This document shows positions 17,913-27,146 of a DNA stretch of 64,000 nt, piece after piece. Position 1 is the stretch's first letter. Each line of letters begins with the position of its first letter. The notes beneath the pieces were generated by a model that made no database searches, had not been told where the DNA came from, and worked only from the letters and a program-made list of their open reading frames with translations. Origin of the DNA: DATFVJ01 sp963851085 (lineage in GTDB: Bacteria; Actinomycetota; Actinomycetes; Streptosporangiales; Streptosporangiaceae); NCBI GenBank assembly GCA_963851085.1, contig CAWKNX010000024.1:124001-188000 (forward strand). Direction: 5' to 3'. A program made the position numbers and the translations under genes.

Positions 17913-18725
17913 ATGACCGACAACCGGCCTGACTGGGCGCCCGACGATGTTGACCTTGAGGCGCCGAGCGCCGCACGGGTCTACGACTATTTCCTGGGCG
18001 GTGCGCATAATTTCGCCATCGACCGCGCGCTGGCTGAGGACATCGCGCGCATGACGCCCAACGTGGGCGATACTATGCGTGCCGGGCGTGATTTCCTGCG
18101 CCGCAGCGTACGGTACCTCATTGACGTCGGCATCCGCCAGTTCCTCGACATCGGCTCGGGTATCCCGACGGTCGGCAACGTGCACGAAATCGCGCAGCAT
18201 ATCGCACCGGAATCGCGCATTGTCTATGTCGATATCGACCCCGTCGCGGTCGCGCACAGCCGGGCGATCCTCGCGGGCAATGACCGGGTCGCCGTGCTGC
18301 ACGCCGATGTGCGAGAGCCGCGGAAGATCCTGGCCGATCCGCAATTGCTCGACCTGCTCGACCTGAGCGAGCCGGTCGGCATCCTGCTCGCGGGGATCAT
18401 GCACTTCATCCATGACGAGGATGACCCGCCGGGAATCGTCGCCCAGTTGCGCGACGCGGTCGTGCCGGGAAGCTACGTGGTCATTTCGCATGTCACGTAC
18501 GAGGATCAGCCACCCGAGGTCCTCGAGGCCCAGAAGCTCTCCGCCCGCACCGCCACCGAGATCGTGCTGCGCTCGAAGGCGCAGATCCTCGAGCAGTTCC
18601 GCGGCCTCACTCTCGTCGAGCCTGGGCTCGTCCACCTGCCGCTGTGGCGGCCCGACTCGCCCGGCGATATCGACGAGCATCCAGAGCGATTCGGCGCTTT
18701 CGGTGGTGTCGGACGCAAGGAATAG
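17913..18725 (+). CDS. DUF574-family SAM-dependent methyltransferase
   Basis: 270 aa. Motifs typical of PF04672 (actinobacterial S-adenosyl methyltransferases): ARVYDYFLGGAHNFAIDR, FLDIGSGIPTVGNVHEIAQ (motif I), YVDIDPVAVAHSRAIL and a C-terminal LVEPGLVHLPLWRPD. The ATG at 17913 has a weak GGGGA upstream; the longer frame from 17781 adds 44 residues without family similarity. Proteins of this type are abundant in filamentous actinobacteria; substrates are mostly unknown. It is divergent from the GGDEF-EAL gene. Confidence 0.93.
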   Translation: MTDNRPDWAPDDVDLEAPSAARVYDYFLGGAHNFAIDRALAEDIARMTPNVGDTMRAGRDFLRRSVRYLIDVGIRQFLDIGSGIPTVGNVHEIAQHIAPESRIVYVDIDPVAVAHSRAILAGNDRVAVLHADVREPRKILADPQLLDLLDLSEPVGILLAGIMHFIHDEDDPPGIVAQLRDAVVPGSYVVISHVTYEDQPPEVLEAQKLSARTATEIVLRSKAQILEQFRGLTLVEPGLVHLPLWRPDSPGDIDEHPERFGAFGGVGRKE

Positions 18726-18756
18726 CTGAGGAACGGCAGGAAGGCGCCGCGGCCCG

Positions 18757-20436
18757 CTAAGCCTGCGGCAGCAGGGTGCGCAGGTACCTGACCGCCGGTG
18801 AGCCGTGGGCGAGCATCATGTCGTGCAACTGACGGTCCGGCCACCCGGGATGAGCGGCACGCAGTTCCGCGGCCAGGTCGCTGACCTCCGTGAAGCCCAC
18901 GTAGTACGTCGACAGCTGTGTAGAGGTGAGCAGCGCGCGGCGCCACTTGCCTGCCGCCTCTCCCTCCTCCTGATGCCCGCGGCCGGTCATGAGCTCCATC
19001 GCGGCTGTCTCTGTCATGCCGTCGCAGTGCACCCGGGCGTCGAGAATCGTGTTTATGATCATCCGCAACTGCATTTTCAGCTGCTGCATGCGGAGGGCGT
19101 CGGGATTCCCCTCACCCGGGTAACCGCGGGTGGCCATGAGCTGTTCTGAGTAGACCGCCCAGCCCTCCACGAACGAGCCGGACCGCAGCGCCGCACGGAC
19201 GGGGGTGTCCCCCGCGAACCGCCGCGAATGCTGTAGCTGGAGGACGTGACCTGGCATCCCTTCGTGAATCATCAGGTTGTGGACCATGTGCCTGTTGTAC
19301 TCACGGTAGAAGGAGTCCGCACGGTCCTGCGTCCAGTCCTCAGGAGTCGGCGACACGGCAACGAACGTCGGCCCCGGGCCCGTCTCGAGCGGGCCGGGTG
19401 GATCGCAGTACGCGACCGCGATGCCCCGGTCGATCTCAGGCATCTCGATCACCTCGACCGGGTCGTCGTAGGTAGTCACAAGGTCGCGGCTGTGCACGAA
19501 ATCGCGCTGCTCTCCGAAAGCGCGCCGCACCAGCCCGAGGATGGTGGTGTTGTCGGGCACATCCGCGGCGAGCCAATCCAGCACACGCCGGACCAGGCCA
19601 GCGGTCTGCGGGCCGGCCCCGGTCAGGCGCGCGGCCGTCTCGGTGATTTCAGCCGTAACCCGCTCCAGGTCTGACTCGGCGCGGGACACGATCTCGCCGG
19701 CGTCGGACTCCGCGTCCAGGGTGAGGCGCAGCTTGCGCGTGAACCGCTCCGCTCCAATCCGGGGATCACGTCCGCCCCCGTCCCGCTCCGCGTCCTCCAG
19801 CCGTTGCCGCAGCCAGCGCCGGTGCTCCTCGATCGCGTCGAGCGCGGCAGATCTTGCGGCGGCCATCTCCGCTCCCGCCTGGCCATCGGCCGTGAGCGCG
19901 CCGGCGGCCGCACGGTCCAGTTCCGCCTCGATGAGGTGGGCCGTGCCGGCGAACTGGGTGAGCGCGGTCTGGAGATGAATCGCCGGCATGGGACCCGCCA
20001 CCGCGCGGGCGGCCGCGAGGGTACCGGGAATCGCGGCCAGGCGGCCCGTCACGCAGCGCAGCCGCTGGGGAAGGGGAGCGAAATCACGTGCGATCAGCAG
20101 GTAGATAGCGCGGCCCGGGTTCGCGGCCAGCGGGTTCCACTCATGGTCACGCGACTCGTCCATGCTGAAGCGGATCAGTTCGAGCCGGTTCGCGAGAATC
20201 TGCGCGTCCACCCTGTTCTGCGGTGAAAGACGGTCCAGGTCGATCGCCCGCAGGTCGCCGAGCCGGTCGCCGCACCAGCGGATCGCCTCGTCGTGGTAAG
20301 CGGCCGTCCCAGTCGTCAGCCGGTCGTCGTAGCGATGATCCCCGAGTTCGGTGGCCAATTCCGGACGGCGCTCCAGCATGCCGTCGAGGGTTGTCCTGGC
20401 AGCGGACACAAAGGCGTCGTCAGCAGACTCTGGCAT
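18757..20436 (-). CDS. DUF885-family metallopeptidase-like protein
   Basis: 559 aa, near the usual length of DUF885 proteins. The zinc-site motif is HEGMPGHVLQLQH, followed by SGSFVEGWAVYSEQLM, the family's conserved downstream glutamate region. No signal peptide is visible, so it is probably cytoplasmic. DUF885 members are predicted gluzincin-type peptidases; the substrate is unknown. The start at 20436 has no clear ribosome-binding site, although the N-terminus (TTLDGMLERRPELATELGDHRYD) matches the family. Confidence 0.9.
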   Translation of the reverse strand: MPESADDAFVSAARTTLDGMLERRPELATELGDHRYDDRLTTGTAAYHDEAIRWCGDRLGDLRAIDLDRLSPQNRVDAQILANRLELIRFSMDESRDHEWNPLAANPGRAIYLLIARDFAPLPQRLRCVTGRLAAIPGTLAAARAVAGPMPAIHLQTALTQFAGTAHLIEAELDRAAAGALTADGQAGAEMAAARSAALDAIEEHRRWLRQRLEDAERDGGGRDPRIGAERFTRKLRLTLDAESDAGEIVSRAESDLERVTAEITETAARLTGAGPQTAGLVRRVLDWLAADVPDNTTILGLVRRAFGEQRDFVHSRDLVTTYDDPVEVIEMPEIDRGIAVAYCDPPGPLETGPGPTFVAVSPTPEDWTQDRADSFYREYNRHMVHNLMIHEGMPGHVLQLQHSRRFAGDTPVRAALRSGSFVEGWAVYSEQLMATRGYPGEGNPDALRMQQLKMQLRMIINTILDARVHCDGMTETAAMELMTGRGHQEEGEAAGKWRRALLTSTQLSTYYVGFTEVSDLAAELRAAHPGWPDRQLHDMMLAHGSPAVRYLRTLLPQA

Positions 20437-20499
20437 GAACCGACTCTAAGTGACTCAAGGAACGCGCGTGGGCGCCAGACGGCGCATGACGGCGGTGGA

Positions 20500-20610
20500 T
20501 TTCGCGCCCCGGGGCGCACGCCGGATTTCGCGCCCCGGGGCCGCACGCCCCGGGGCCGCATGCCCCTGGGCCGCACGCCCCGGGCCGCATGCCCCGGGCC
20601 GCACGCCGTG
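20500..20610. repeat. 14-15-bp CCCCGGGGCCGCACG-type tandem repeats
   Basis: Six or more imperfect units between the DUF885 start and the AraC remnant. Units vary (GCACG/GCATG ends). No gene. Confidence 0.75.
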
Positions 20611-20639
20611 GTCCGGCGCCCGCGGGGGCGAGGCGGGCT

Positions 20640-20920
20640 GCGGCCACCGTCAGCCTGTGGGCCGCTGACCGCCCACAGCCGCGCCAAGCCCGCCCGCCGC
20701 GCGAGCGCGGCGGGCGGCAGGCCGGCCAGTTCGGCGCACTCGCGGGTCAGGTTCGCCTGGTCGGCGTATCCCACCTCGTGCGCGAGCCGCGACAGGTCGC
20801 CCGCGCCCGCGTCGAGACGGCGGACGACATGCCGGAACCGCAGCACCCGCTGAAGCGTCTTCGGCCCGTAACCGGCCGCGGCATGGCACCGCCGAACTTC
20901 CCGGCTGGTCGCCTGCTGCG
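20640..20920 (-). pseudogene. Truncated AraC-type DNA-binding domain
   Basis: The minus strand encodes an AraC-family double HTH: GYGPKTLQRVLRFRHVVRRL, then LSRLAHEVGYADQANLTREC and LAGLPPAALARRAG. The N-terminal ligand domain is absent: upstream of about 20920 the reading frame is unrelated basic sequence, and the 3' end runs into short repeats and the neighbouring gene. This looks like a relic of a regulator related to those with an N-terminal DUF6597-type or cupin-like domain; the exact parent cannot be told. Confidence 0.6.
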
Positions 20921-21080
20921 GAACATGACTGGCGCGGCGCGGTGACCGTGGACGCGCGGCGGATCCTGCGAGTGGCCGGCCGTTGCTGAACGCGTCGCTG
21001 GTCTTTCGCTGACCACGCACGGGTGGGCCGCCCGGCTTGCCCAGGGGCCCGCGCTCGCCTTGATGGGCCGTGGCGCGGGT

Positions 21081-21374
21081 TCACCCGCCCAGATGCCGTT
21101 CCACCGATTCGACCTTGGCTGTCAGCGCCCCAGTCACTCCCGGCCGCAGGTCGGCCTTGAGAACGAGCGACACTCGCGGCACGTTAACGGCGACGGCGTC
21201 CACGGCCTGCTTGATCACGCCCATCACTTCGTCCCAGTCGCCCTCGACGGTCGTGAACATGGCATCGGTCCTGTTCGGCAGGCCGCTGGCCCGGACGATC
21301 CTGACCGCGTCGGCCACGTATCCGGCGACGCCTTCGCCCACGCCGAGCGGTGTGATCGAGAACGCTACGAGCAT
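21081..21374 (-). CDS. MTH1187-family thiamine-binding-fold protein
   Basis: 97 aa; ATG preceded by AGGAGG. The sequence MLVAFSITPLGVGEGVAGYV, followed by GLPNRTDAMFTTVEGDWDEV and VSLVLKADLRPG, matches the MTH1187/YkoF-type family (PF01910). Relatives form ferredoxin-like oligomers and some bind thiamine. No thiamine gene or riboswitch is nearby, so the function here is only inferred. Confidence 0.85.
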   Translation of the reverse strand: MLVAFSITPLGVGEGVAGYVADAVRIVRASGLPNRTDAMFTTVEGDWDEVMGVIKQAVDAVAVNVPRVSLVLKADLRPGVTGALTAKVESVERHLGG

Positions 21375-21401
21375 CTGCGCCTCCTGGCCGTGCGGCCGAT
21401 C

Positions 21402-21456
21402 TCATGATCGCGGTAACTTTTTCGAAGCATCCGCAGAGAACTTACCGCGATCATGA
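21402..21456. repeat. Interspersed palindrome, copy 2
   Basis: 15-bp perfect outer arms (TCATGATCGCGGTAA and its complement) around a 25-base interior containing CGAAGCAT. It lies upstream of two divergent genes, so it cannot be a simple terminator here. Confidence 0.8.
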
Positions 21457-21598
21457 ATCGCCGTTTCACGTGAACGATCGCGCCGCCGTGAACCAGCGCC
21501 AGCCGCACACGCATGCAGAAGACGTGAACCGGCGCCGCGGCCACTGCGTTCAAAGGGAATAAGACACCTGCCGGTGATCGAGCAGGAGGTGGTCTGCG

Positions 21599-22018
21599 AT
21601 GAGAATGCGGAGAACCGCCGTGGTCGCTCGCTGGGTCGCGGCCATCGCGATCCTGGTCTCCGGGGCTGAGCACTTCAGGCTGTGGTGGTTCAACGACTAC
21701 CGCGTCCTGCACGTGGTGGGCCCGCTGTTCCTGCTCAACGCGATCGCTGGGCTCGTCATCGCCGTGTTGCTCGCGTGGCGCGCGCATCCGCTGACCGAGT
21801 TCATCGGACTCGGTTTCGCCGTCATGACGCTCGCCGCGTTCTTCGTCAGCGTCTACATCGGTCTCTTCGGCTTTCAAGAGGCCCTGTCGGGGACCTCGCA
21901 GCTCATCGCTGGGGTAGCGGAGGGCGTGGCCATCGTCCTGCTCGCGCCCCTGGTCGCCGCGCGCGGCCTGCGTGGATGGCGGAAGATCCGCGAGCACGGC
22001 GTTCCGACCGCCAGCTGA
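21599..22018 (+). CDS. Four-helix membrane protein
   Basis: 139 aa; ATG preceded by AGGAGGT. Four hydrophobic helices (about 8-25, 40-60, 68-92, 98-120) and a basic tail. The motif GAEHFRLWWFNDYR between helices 1 and 2 recalls small actinobacterial membrane proteins next to DoxX-like families. No function recognised. Confidence 0.72.
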   Translation: MRMRRTAVVARWVAAIAILVSGAEHFRLWWFNDYRVLHVVGPLFLLNAIAGLVIAVLLAWRAHPLTEFIGLGFAVMTLAAFFVSVYIGLFGFQEALSGTSQLIAGVAEGVAIVLLAPLVAARGLRGWRKIREHGVPTAS

Positions 22019-22370
22019 GGCCGGCCTGGTCGAACCGTAGTCGAAGGCCACCCCGTCGCGGAGCAACGCTCAGAGGAATCCGGGCGGCGGCACTGGCCAA
22101 TCCGGCCCGCCCGTGCCATGTTGGGCGCGGGCGATGAGCACGGCAGGACGGGGTGCAGGTCACGTGGCCGGGCACGCCCGCGCGGCCGTTCGGGAAAAAT
22201 CGCACGTCGCGGCCCCGATGCGGAAATAACCGGCCAGGTACCATGCCAGGGCGGCGCGGATCGCGCGCTGGCCAGGCTCGCGGAGGGCGCTGCCAGCCCG
22301 GGGACGCCCCCCGGAATCCCCGCAAGCCGCTCCGCCGACGCGCCATGCGGCAGCCGTTAGGAAGGTGACG
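22019..22370. other. Intergenic region upstream of the LacI gene
   Basis: About 350 bp with no supportable gene and no clear repeat. Only GGAAGG before the LacI ATG is recognisable. Confidence 0.5.
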
Positions 22371-23546
22371 ATGCCCGACCCGCCCGTGACGATCAGGGAT
22401 GTCGCCGCGGCGGCGCGCGTACACCCGGCCACCGCGTCGCGGGCGCTCAATCCGGAGACCCGGATCCTGGTGAGTGACAAGACCGCGCGCAGGGTCCTCA
22501 AGGCCGCGAAATCCCTCGGTTACCGGCCGAACCCCATGGCGAGGAACCTCCGTACCAGGAGATCGCACACGATCGGCGTGCTGATACCCGACCTGACGAA
22601 CCCGCTTTTCCCGCCGATCATCCGCGGCCTCGAAGACCGCCTGGCCGACGCGGGTTACGTCGCGCTGATCGGCAACACCGACGGGGACGGGGCGCGGGAG
22701 CGCCTCGTCTTCGAGCAGATGCGGGCCCGGCATGTCGACGGCTTCGTGCTTGCCACCGCCCGGTTGAAAGATCCCCTGCTGGCCGAGGCGGCCCGCGCCG
22801 AGCTTCCGATCGTGCTCGTGAACCGGGTGACAGAGGGCTACAGCTTCCCCGCGGTCTCGGTCGACAACGAGCGGGGCAGCCAACTCGTCGCGTCCCACCT
22901 TGCCGGGCTCGGGCACCGCCATATCGCCTACATCGCCGGGCCGCAGGACGTGTCGACCGGGCCGAGCCGCCTTCGCGGGTTCCTGGCTGGTCTTGAGGCC
23001 AACGATCTCGACGGCGACACGGGTCTGATCACATATGCGGCGTCCTATTCCATCCAGGAAGGCCTGCGCTGCGGCCGGGAACTCCTGCGCGGGCATCGCG
23101 GCTGGAGTGCGGTGGCCGCCGCCAACGACATGCTCGCCGTCGGCTGCTATTCGGCGCTCGAGGAGGCCGGGCTGCGGTGCCCGCAGGATGTGTCGGTGGT
23201 GGGCTTCAACGACATGCCGTTCATCGACCGGCTGCGTCCACCGCTGACCTCGGTCAGGTTCCCGCACTATCAGGTTGGCACCGAGGCGGCGCAGCTCCTG
23301 CTCGAGCGGATCGGGCAGCGGGACGGCCGCTCAGGCATCGCGGGCGCTGGCCATCGAGGCGGCAGCGGCCGCCTGGATCAGGACGGCCGCCGAACTCACG
23401 GTGGTCAGGACCGTTACGACGGTGCGGGCGGCGGTCAGGGCAGTGACGCGCGGTCACCCGGGGCCACGGTGGGTGTCAAGATGCTCTTCCTCGCGCCTGA
23501 GCTGGTTGTGCGGGGTTCGACCGCGCCGCCGGCCCGTGGGCAATAG
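22371..23546 (+). CDS. LacI-family transcriptional regulator
   Basis: 391 aa from ATG 22371 (GGAAGG five bases upstream; GTG 22365 is an alternative). N-terminal LacI HTH: VTIRDVAAAARVHPATASRA with hinge helix LGYRPNPMARNLRT. The periplasmic-binding-protein-like core follows (HTIGVLIPDLTNPLFPPII, and VVGFNDMPFIDRLRPPLTSV). The family's C-terminal APELVVRGSTAPP is present, but a ~60-residue Gly/Asp/Arg-rich segment is inserted just before it. It lies directly upstream of an ABC transporter operon on the same strand, and two operator-like sites lie between, so it probably controls that operon. Confidence 0.92.
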   Translation: MPDPPVTIRDVAAAARVHPATASRALNPETRILVSDKTARRVLKAAKSLGYRPNPMARNLRTRRSHTIGVLIPDLTNPLFPPIIRGLEDRLADAGYVALIGNTDGDGARERLVFEQMRARHVDGFVLATARLKDPLLAEAARAELPIVLVNRVTEGYSFPAVSVDNERGSQLVASHLAGLGHRHIAYIAGPQDVSTGPSRLRGFLAGLEANDLDGDTGLITYAASYSIQEGLRCGRELLRGHRGWSAVAAANDMLAVGCYSALEEAGLRCPQDVSVVGFNDMPFIDRLRPPLTSVRFPHYQVGTEAAQLLLERIGQRDGRSGIAGAGHRGGSGRLDQDGRRTHGGQDRYDGAGGGQGSDARSPGATVGVKMLFLAPELVVRGSTAPPARGQ

Positions 23547-23599
23547 GGCCAGGCAGCGTCGGCGGACGGCGCGTGTGCGGGTAGATCGCGCGCCGATTT

Positions 23600-23617
23600 T
23601 GCACACGATTGCGATCA
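23600..23617 (+). promoter_or_regulatory. LacI-type operator candidate 1
   Basis: TGCACACGATTGCGATCA. It resembles the LacI-family palindrome with a central CG and agrees at 14 of 18 positions with the second site at 23688. It lies between the LacI gene and the transporter operon. Confidence 0.4.
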
Positions 23618-23687
23618 CAGAATCTGGCATAGCCGCAGTACGATCCGGATCACCATTGACGGAAGAACTGTGATGTTGCAGCACTTG

Positions 23688-23705
23688 TGCAAACGATTGT
23701 GGTCA
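23688..23705 (+). promoter_or_regulatory. LacI-type operator candidate 2
   Basis: TGCAAACGATTGTGGTCA, 88 bp downstream of candidate 1 and about 100 bp before the substrate-binding-protein start. Two spaced sites would allow looping or cooperative repression. Confidence 0.4.
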
Positions 23706-23803
23706 TCCGATAGTGGTTGTCCGACAGTGGTGGCCGCTGTATGGCAGGCCGAGGACGGGGTCGAAGCTCGGGCCGCCGGGGCCGGAGAAGGAAGGACGGA
23801 CTG

Positions 23804-25057
23804 GTGATGGGCCTACGTCGTCCAGTCCGATTGTGTCACCTTGCCGTCCTCACGGTCGCGGCCGTGAGCGTACTCGCCGGCTGCGGTGGCAGCAGCAGCA
23901 GCAGCGGTTCGTCGGCAAGCAAGGAGCCGATCACCATCGGCGCCTCGCTCTCCCTGTCCGGCGACTTCTCCGCGGACGGCCAGGCGTTCCAGAGGGGTTA
24001 CGAGCTGTGGGCGAGCGACGTGAATGCCAGCGGCGGGCTGCTTGGCCGTCAGGTCAAGCTGACAATCCTCAACGACGCAAGCAGCCCGACCCAGGTGGTC
24101 ACCAACTATCAGAAACTGATCAACGTTAACCACGTGAACCTGCTCTTCGGGCCGTTCTCCTCGCTGCTCACCGCGCCCGCGGCGCAGGTCGCGAACCGGT
24201 ACGGCTTCGCGTTCGTGGAGGGCGCGGGTGGCGCGCCCGCGGTCTTCGGCAACGGCTTGCACAACCTGTTCGACGTCAGCCTCCCGGTCAAGGACTCGCT
24301 GGTGCCCTTCGCCAACTGGGTCTCTTCGCTGCCGGCCAGCCAGCGGCCCACGACGGCGTCCTACCCGACCAGCACCGACCCCTTCACCCAGCCGCAGGTC
24401 CAGCTCATGCAGCAGATGCTGCAGGCCGACAGCGTCAAGACGGCGTACTCCAAGTCGTTCCCAGCAGAGGTCACCGACTACAAGCCCATCGCCGACAGCG
24501 TGGCCGCTGCCGGAGCGCAGGCAGTCGTGCTCGGCTCCGTCGACGTGCCGACCGTGTCGGCGTTCATCCAGGCGTTCGCGCAGCAGCACTACAACCCGAA
24601 GATTTTCATTGCGACCGCGGGGCCCGACCAGGGCGCCGCTTTCGTCAAGGCGGTCGGAGCTGCCAACACGCAGGGCGTTATGGTGCCCAATGGGTGGTTC
24701 CCCGGCTATCCGGACCCGCAAAGCCAGAAGATGGTCAGCGCGTACGTCGCGAAGTACGGCGGGACGGCGTCGGACGTGAACTCCGACGTCGCCGAGGCGT
24801 ACTCAGTCGGCCAGGTGGTGGCGCAGGCCGTGAAGGCGACCGGTGGCGTCGACAACGCGAAGATCATCAGCTACCTGCACAGCGGTGTCACGCTGACCAG
24901 CGTCCAGGGACCGGTCCAGTTCGACTCGACCGGCCAGAACGGCAAGGCCGTGGCGTTCATCTTCCAGTGGCAGGGCGGCAAGTATGTCCAGGTGCTTCCC
25001 GTGGGTTCCCAGGGTTCGGTGCCCATCGTGTACCCGAAGCCGGCGTGGGGAGGCTGA
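23804..25057 (+). CDS. Branched-chain amino-acid-type ABC transporter, substrate-binding lipoprotein
   Basis: 417 aa. A lipoprotein signal ends in the lipobox VLAGC, followed by a Gly/Ser linker and the type I periplasmic-binding fold beginning EPITIGASLSLSGDFSADG (LivJ/LivK family, Peripla_BP_6). GTG 23804 has AGGA seven bases upstream; ATG 23807 is nearly equivalent. It is the first gene of a five-gene LIV-type transporter. The ligand (amino acid, amide or another small polar compound) cannot be read from sequence; LacI control would hint at a carbon-source-like ligand. Confidence 0.92.
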   Translation: MMGLRRPVRLCHLAVLTVAAVSVLAGCGGSSSSSGSSASKEPITIGASLSLSGDFSADGQAFQRGYELWASDVNASGGLLGRQVKLTILNDASSPTQVVTNYQKLINVNHVNLLFGPFSSLLTAPAAQVANRYGFAFVEGAGGAPAVFGNGLHNLFDVSLPVKDSLVPFANWVSSLPASQRPTTASYPTSTDPFTQPQVQLMQQMLQADSVKTAYSKSFPAEVTDYKPIADSVAAAGAQAVVLGSVDVPTVSAFIQAFAQQHYNPKIFIATAGPDQGAAFVKAVGAANTQGVMVPNGWFPGYPDPQSQKMVSAYVAKYGGTASDVNSDVAEAYSVGQVVAQAVKATGGVDNAKIISYLHSGVTLTSVQGPVQFDSTGQNGKAVAFIFQWQGGKYVQVLPVGSQGSVPIVYPKPAWGG

Positions 25058-25170
25058 TCCACGGCATTAGCGGCGGCCGGGCCCATCGCTGACGGCTGGA
25101 ATCAGCGGTGGCCGGGCACAAAGCGGCCGGACATGGCGGCGCACGGACCGGCACGTAGCAGAGGAGACGG

Positions 25171-26052
25171 ATGTCGCGCCAGATCTTGGAGGCGATCGTC
25201 GACGGGATCCTCGGCGGCGGGGTCTACGCGTTGATGGCGGCCGGGCTGACGCTGATCTTCGGCGTGCTCGACATCATCAACATCGCGCAGGGCATCCTGG
25301 TGGTGCTCGGTGCTTACCTCAGCTACGTGCTGTCCGTGCACCTGCACATCGACCTGTTCGTCGGCCTGCTCGTCACGGTTCCCGCGCTCTTCGCGCTGGG
25401 CGTCGCCATCCAGTGGGCGTTCATCAGGCGCCTTCGTGGCGGCGAGCGGACGGCGATGTCGCTGCTGGTCAGCTACGCGGTGGCGATCATCATCGAGGGG
25501 ATCCTGTACCAGGCCTTCGGCGTGAACTTCGTGCAACTGCACGCCTGGTACGTCGATTCCACCGTGCACGTGCTCGGTTTCTACCTGCCATATATCTACC
25601 TGTTCGGATTCGCCCTCGCCGCTGTGTTTCTCGGCGCGCTCTACCTCATCCTGTACCGGACCAAGTTCGGCCGGAGCGTCCGCGCCATCACGCAGGACCC
25701 CACCTCCGCGCGGCTCATCGGCATCGATGTGAACCGGGTGGCGGCGGTCACGTTCGGCATCGGAGCCGCGGTGACGGCGGCGGGTGGCATGGTGTTCGGC
25801 GCGACGAATGCGTTCAACCCCAACAGCGGATACGACCTGATATCGCGGCTCCTTGCGATCATCATCCTCGGCGGGCTCGGCAGCATCGGCGGCGCGATGG
25901 TGGCCGCGGTCTTCATGACGACGGTGGAGGCGGTGGTCGCCGTGGTGTGGTCACCGACCTGGGCGACGGTGGTGTTCTACGGCGCGCTGGTCATCGTGCT
26001 CACCGTTCGGCCGATCGGCCTGTTCGGCAGGCAGGCGGTGCGAGCGCAATGA
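25171..26052 (+). CDS. livH: LivH-type ABC transporter permease
   Basis: 293 aa, about eight membrane helices. Conserved LivH features include YALMAAGLTLIFGVLDIINIAQG near the N-terminus (helix 1-2) and ILGGLGSIGGAMVAAVFM near the C-terminus. ATG at 25171 follows GAGGAGACGG. Its stop overlaps the start of the livM-type gene (ATGA). Confidence 0.94.
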   Translation: MSRQILEAIVDGILGGGVYALMAAGLTLIFGVLDIINIAQGILVVLGAYLSYVLSVHLHIDLFVGLLVTVPALFALGVAIQWAFIRRLRGGERTAMSLLVSYAVAIIIEGILYQAFGVNFVQLHAWYVDSTVHVLGFYLPYIYLFGFALAAVFLGALYLILYRTKFGRSVRAITQDPTSARLIGIDVNRVAAVTFGIGAAVTAAGGMVFGATNAFNPNSGYDLISRLLAIIILGGLGSIGGAMVAAVFMTTVEAVVAVVWSPTWATVVFYGALVIVLTVRPIGLFGRQAVRAQ

Positions 26053-27146
26053 CGCCACGCATCGCCGGGGCAGGTTCGGCGTGGGCACGGAACTGGTCGC
26101 GGCCGGCCGGGATCCTCGCCCTGGCCGCCGCCGCGTGCGTGTTCCCCCTGGTCTTCACCAACCCGCTGGTCACCGAGGTCGGCGTGTACACGGTCATCTT
26201 CGTGGCGGCGGCGGCCGGGTGGAACATCTTCTCCGGTTACTCGGGTTACATCTCGCTCGGGCACGCCGTGTTCTTCGGCTGCGGCGCCTACTTCGTCGGT
26301 ATCGCCGCCAGGGACTGGCGCCTGAGCGGGTCCGGCGTGTTCGCGCTGCTGCCTCTGGCCGGGCTTCTCGCCGCGGTCATCGCCGTGCCGTTCGGGCTCA
26401 TCGCGCTGCGCGTCCGGCGGCACACCTTTGTGGTCATCACGATCGCGATCTTCTTCATCTTCCAGCTGCTTGCCTTCAACCTGTCGGTCACGGGCGGCAC
26501 GTCGGGCGTGCTCGCGCCCACTGCGAACTGGCAGGCCGCGACGTTCAACAACCCCTTCTACTACGTCGCGCTGGCGATCGCGGCCGCGACCATCGCGCTC
26601 TCCTGGCTGATCCGCGGGTCCAGGTTCGGCCTGCAACTGCTCGCCATCCGCGATGACGAGGACCGCGCCCGCAGCCTCGGTGTGCGTGCGATGCGGGTCA
26701 AGCTGACCGCCTTCGTGATCTCCGCGGTACCGATGGGCATGGCCGGTGGCCTCTGGATGTATTTCACCGGCCAGGTGCTGCCGCAGTACGGCTTCGACCC
26801 GGCGTTCGATCTGGCGATCGCGCTGATGGCGTTCCTCGGCGGGCTCGGCACGATCTGCGGGCCCGTGCTCGGCGCAATCCTCCTCGAGCCGCTGCAGCAG
26901 TACCTCACGCTCCAGTTCACCGTCGGCTACTGGTACCTGATCGTGTATGGGGGATTGTTCCTGGCGGTGATCATCCTGATGCCACGCGGCATCATCCCGA
27001 CCGTCGGCGAGCGGCTCGCGTCACTGCGCACGAGACAGGGCCGGCCTGGCGCCGGGGGTGCCGAACAGGATGGCGGCGTGGGCGGGGGCGCAGGTGGCGA
27101 CGCGGACACCCGAGCGGGGGCCACCGCGGCGACGGGGGAGCCCTGA
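26049..27146 (+). CDS. livM: LivM-type ABC transporter permease
   Basis: 365 aa. Multi-pass membrane protein with GYSGYISLGHAVFFGCGAYF (family signature), the cytoplasmic loop LLAIRDDEDRARSLGVR that contacts the ATPase, and FLGGLGTICGPVLGAI near the C-terminus. ATG 26049 overlaps the livH stop. A Gly/Ala-rich tail of ~45 residues follows the last helix and overlaps the livG start by one base. Confidence 0.94.
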   Translation: MTPRIAGAGSAWARNWSRPAGILALAAAACVFPLVFTNPLVTEVGVYTVIFVAAAAGWNIFSGYSGYISLGHAVFFGCGAYFVGIAARDWRLSGSGVFALLPLAGLLAAVIAVPFGLIALRVRRHTFVVITIAIFFIFQLLAFNLSVTGGTSGVLAPTANWQAATFNNPFYYVALAIAAATIALSWLIRGSRFGLQLLAIRDDEDRARSLGVRAMRVKLTAFVISAVPMGMAGGLWMYFTGQVLPQYGFDPAFDLAIALMAFLGGLGTICGPVLGAILLEPLQQYLTLQFTVGYWYLIVYGGLFLAVIILMPRGIIPTVGERLASLRTRQGRPGAGGAEQDGGVGGGAGGDADTRAGATAATGEP

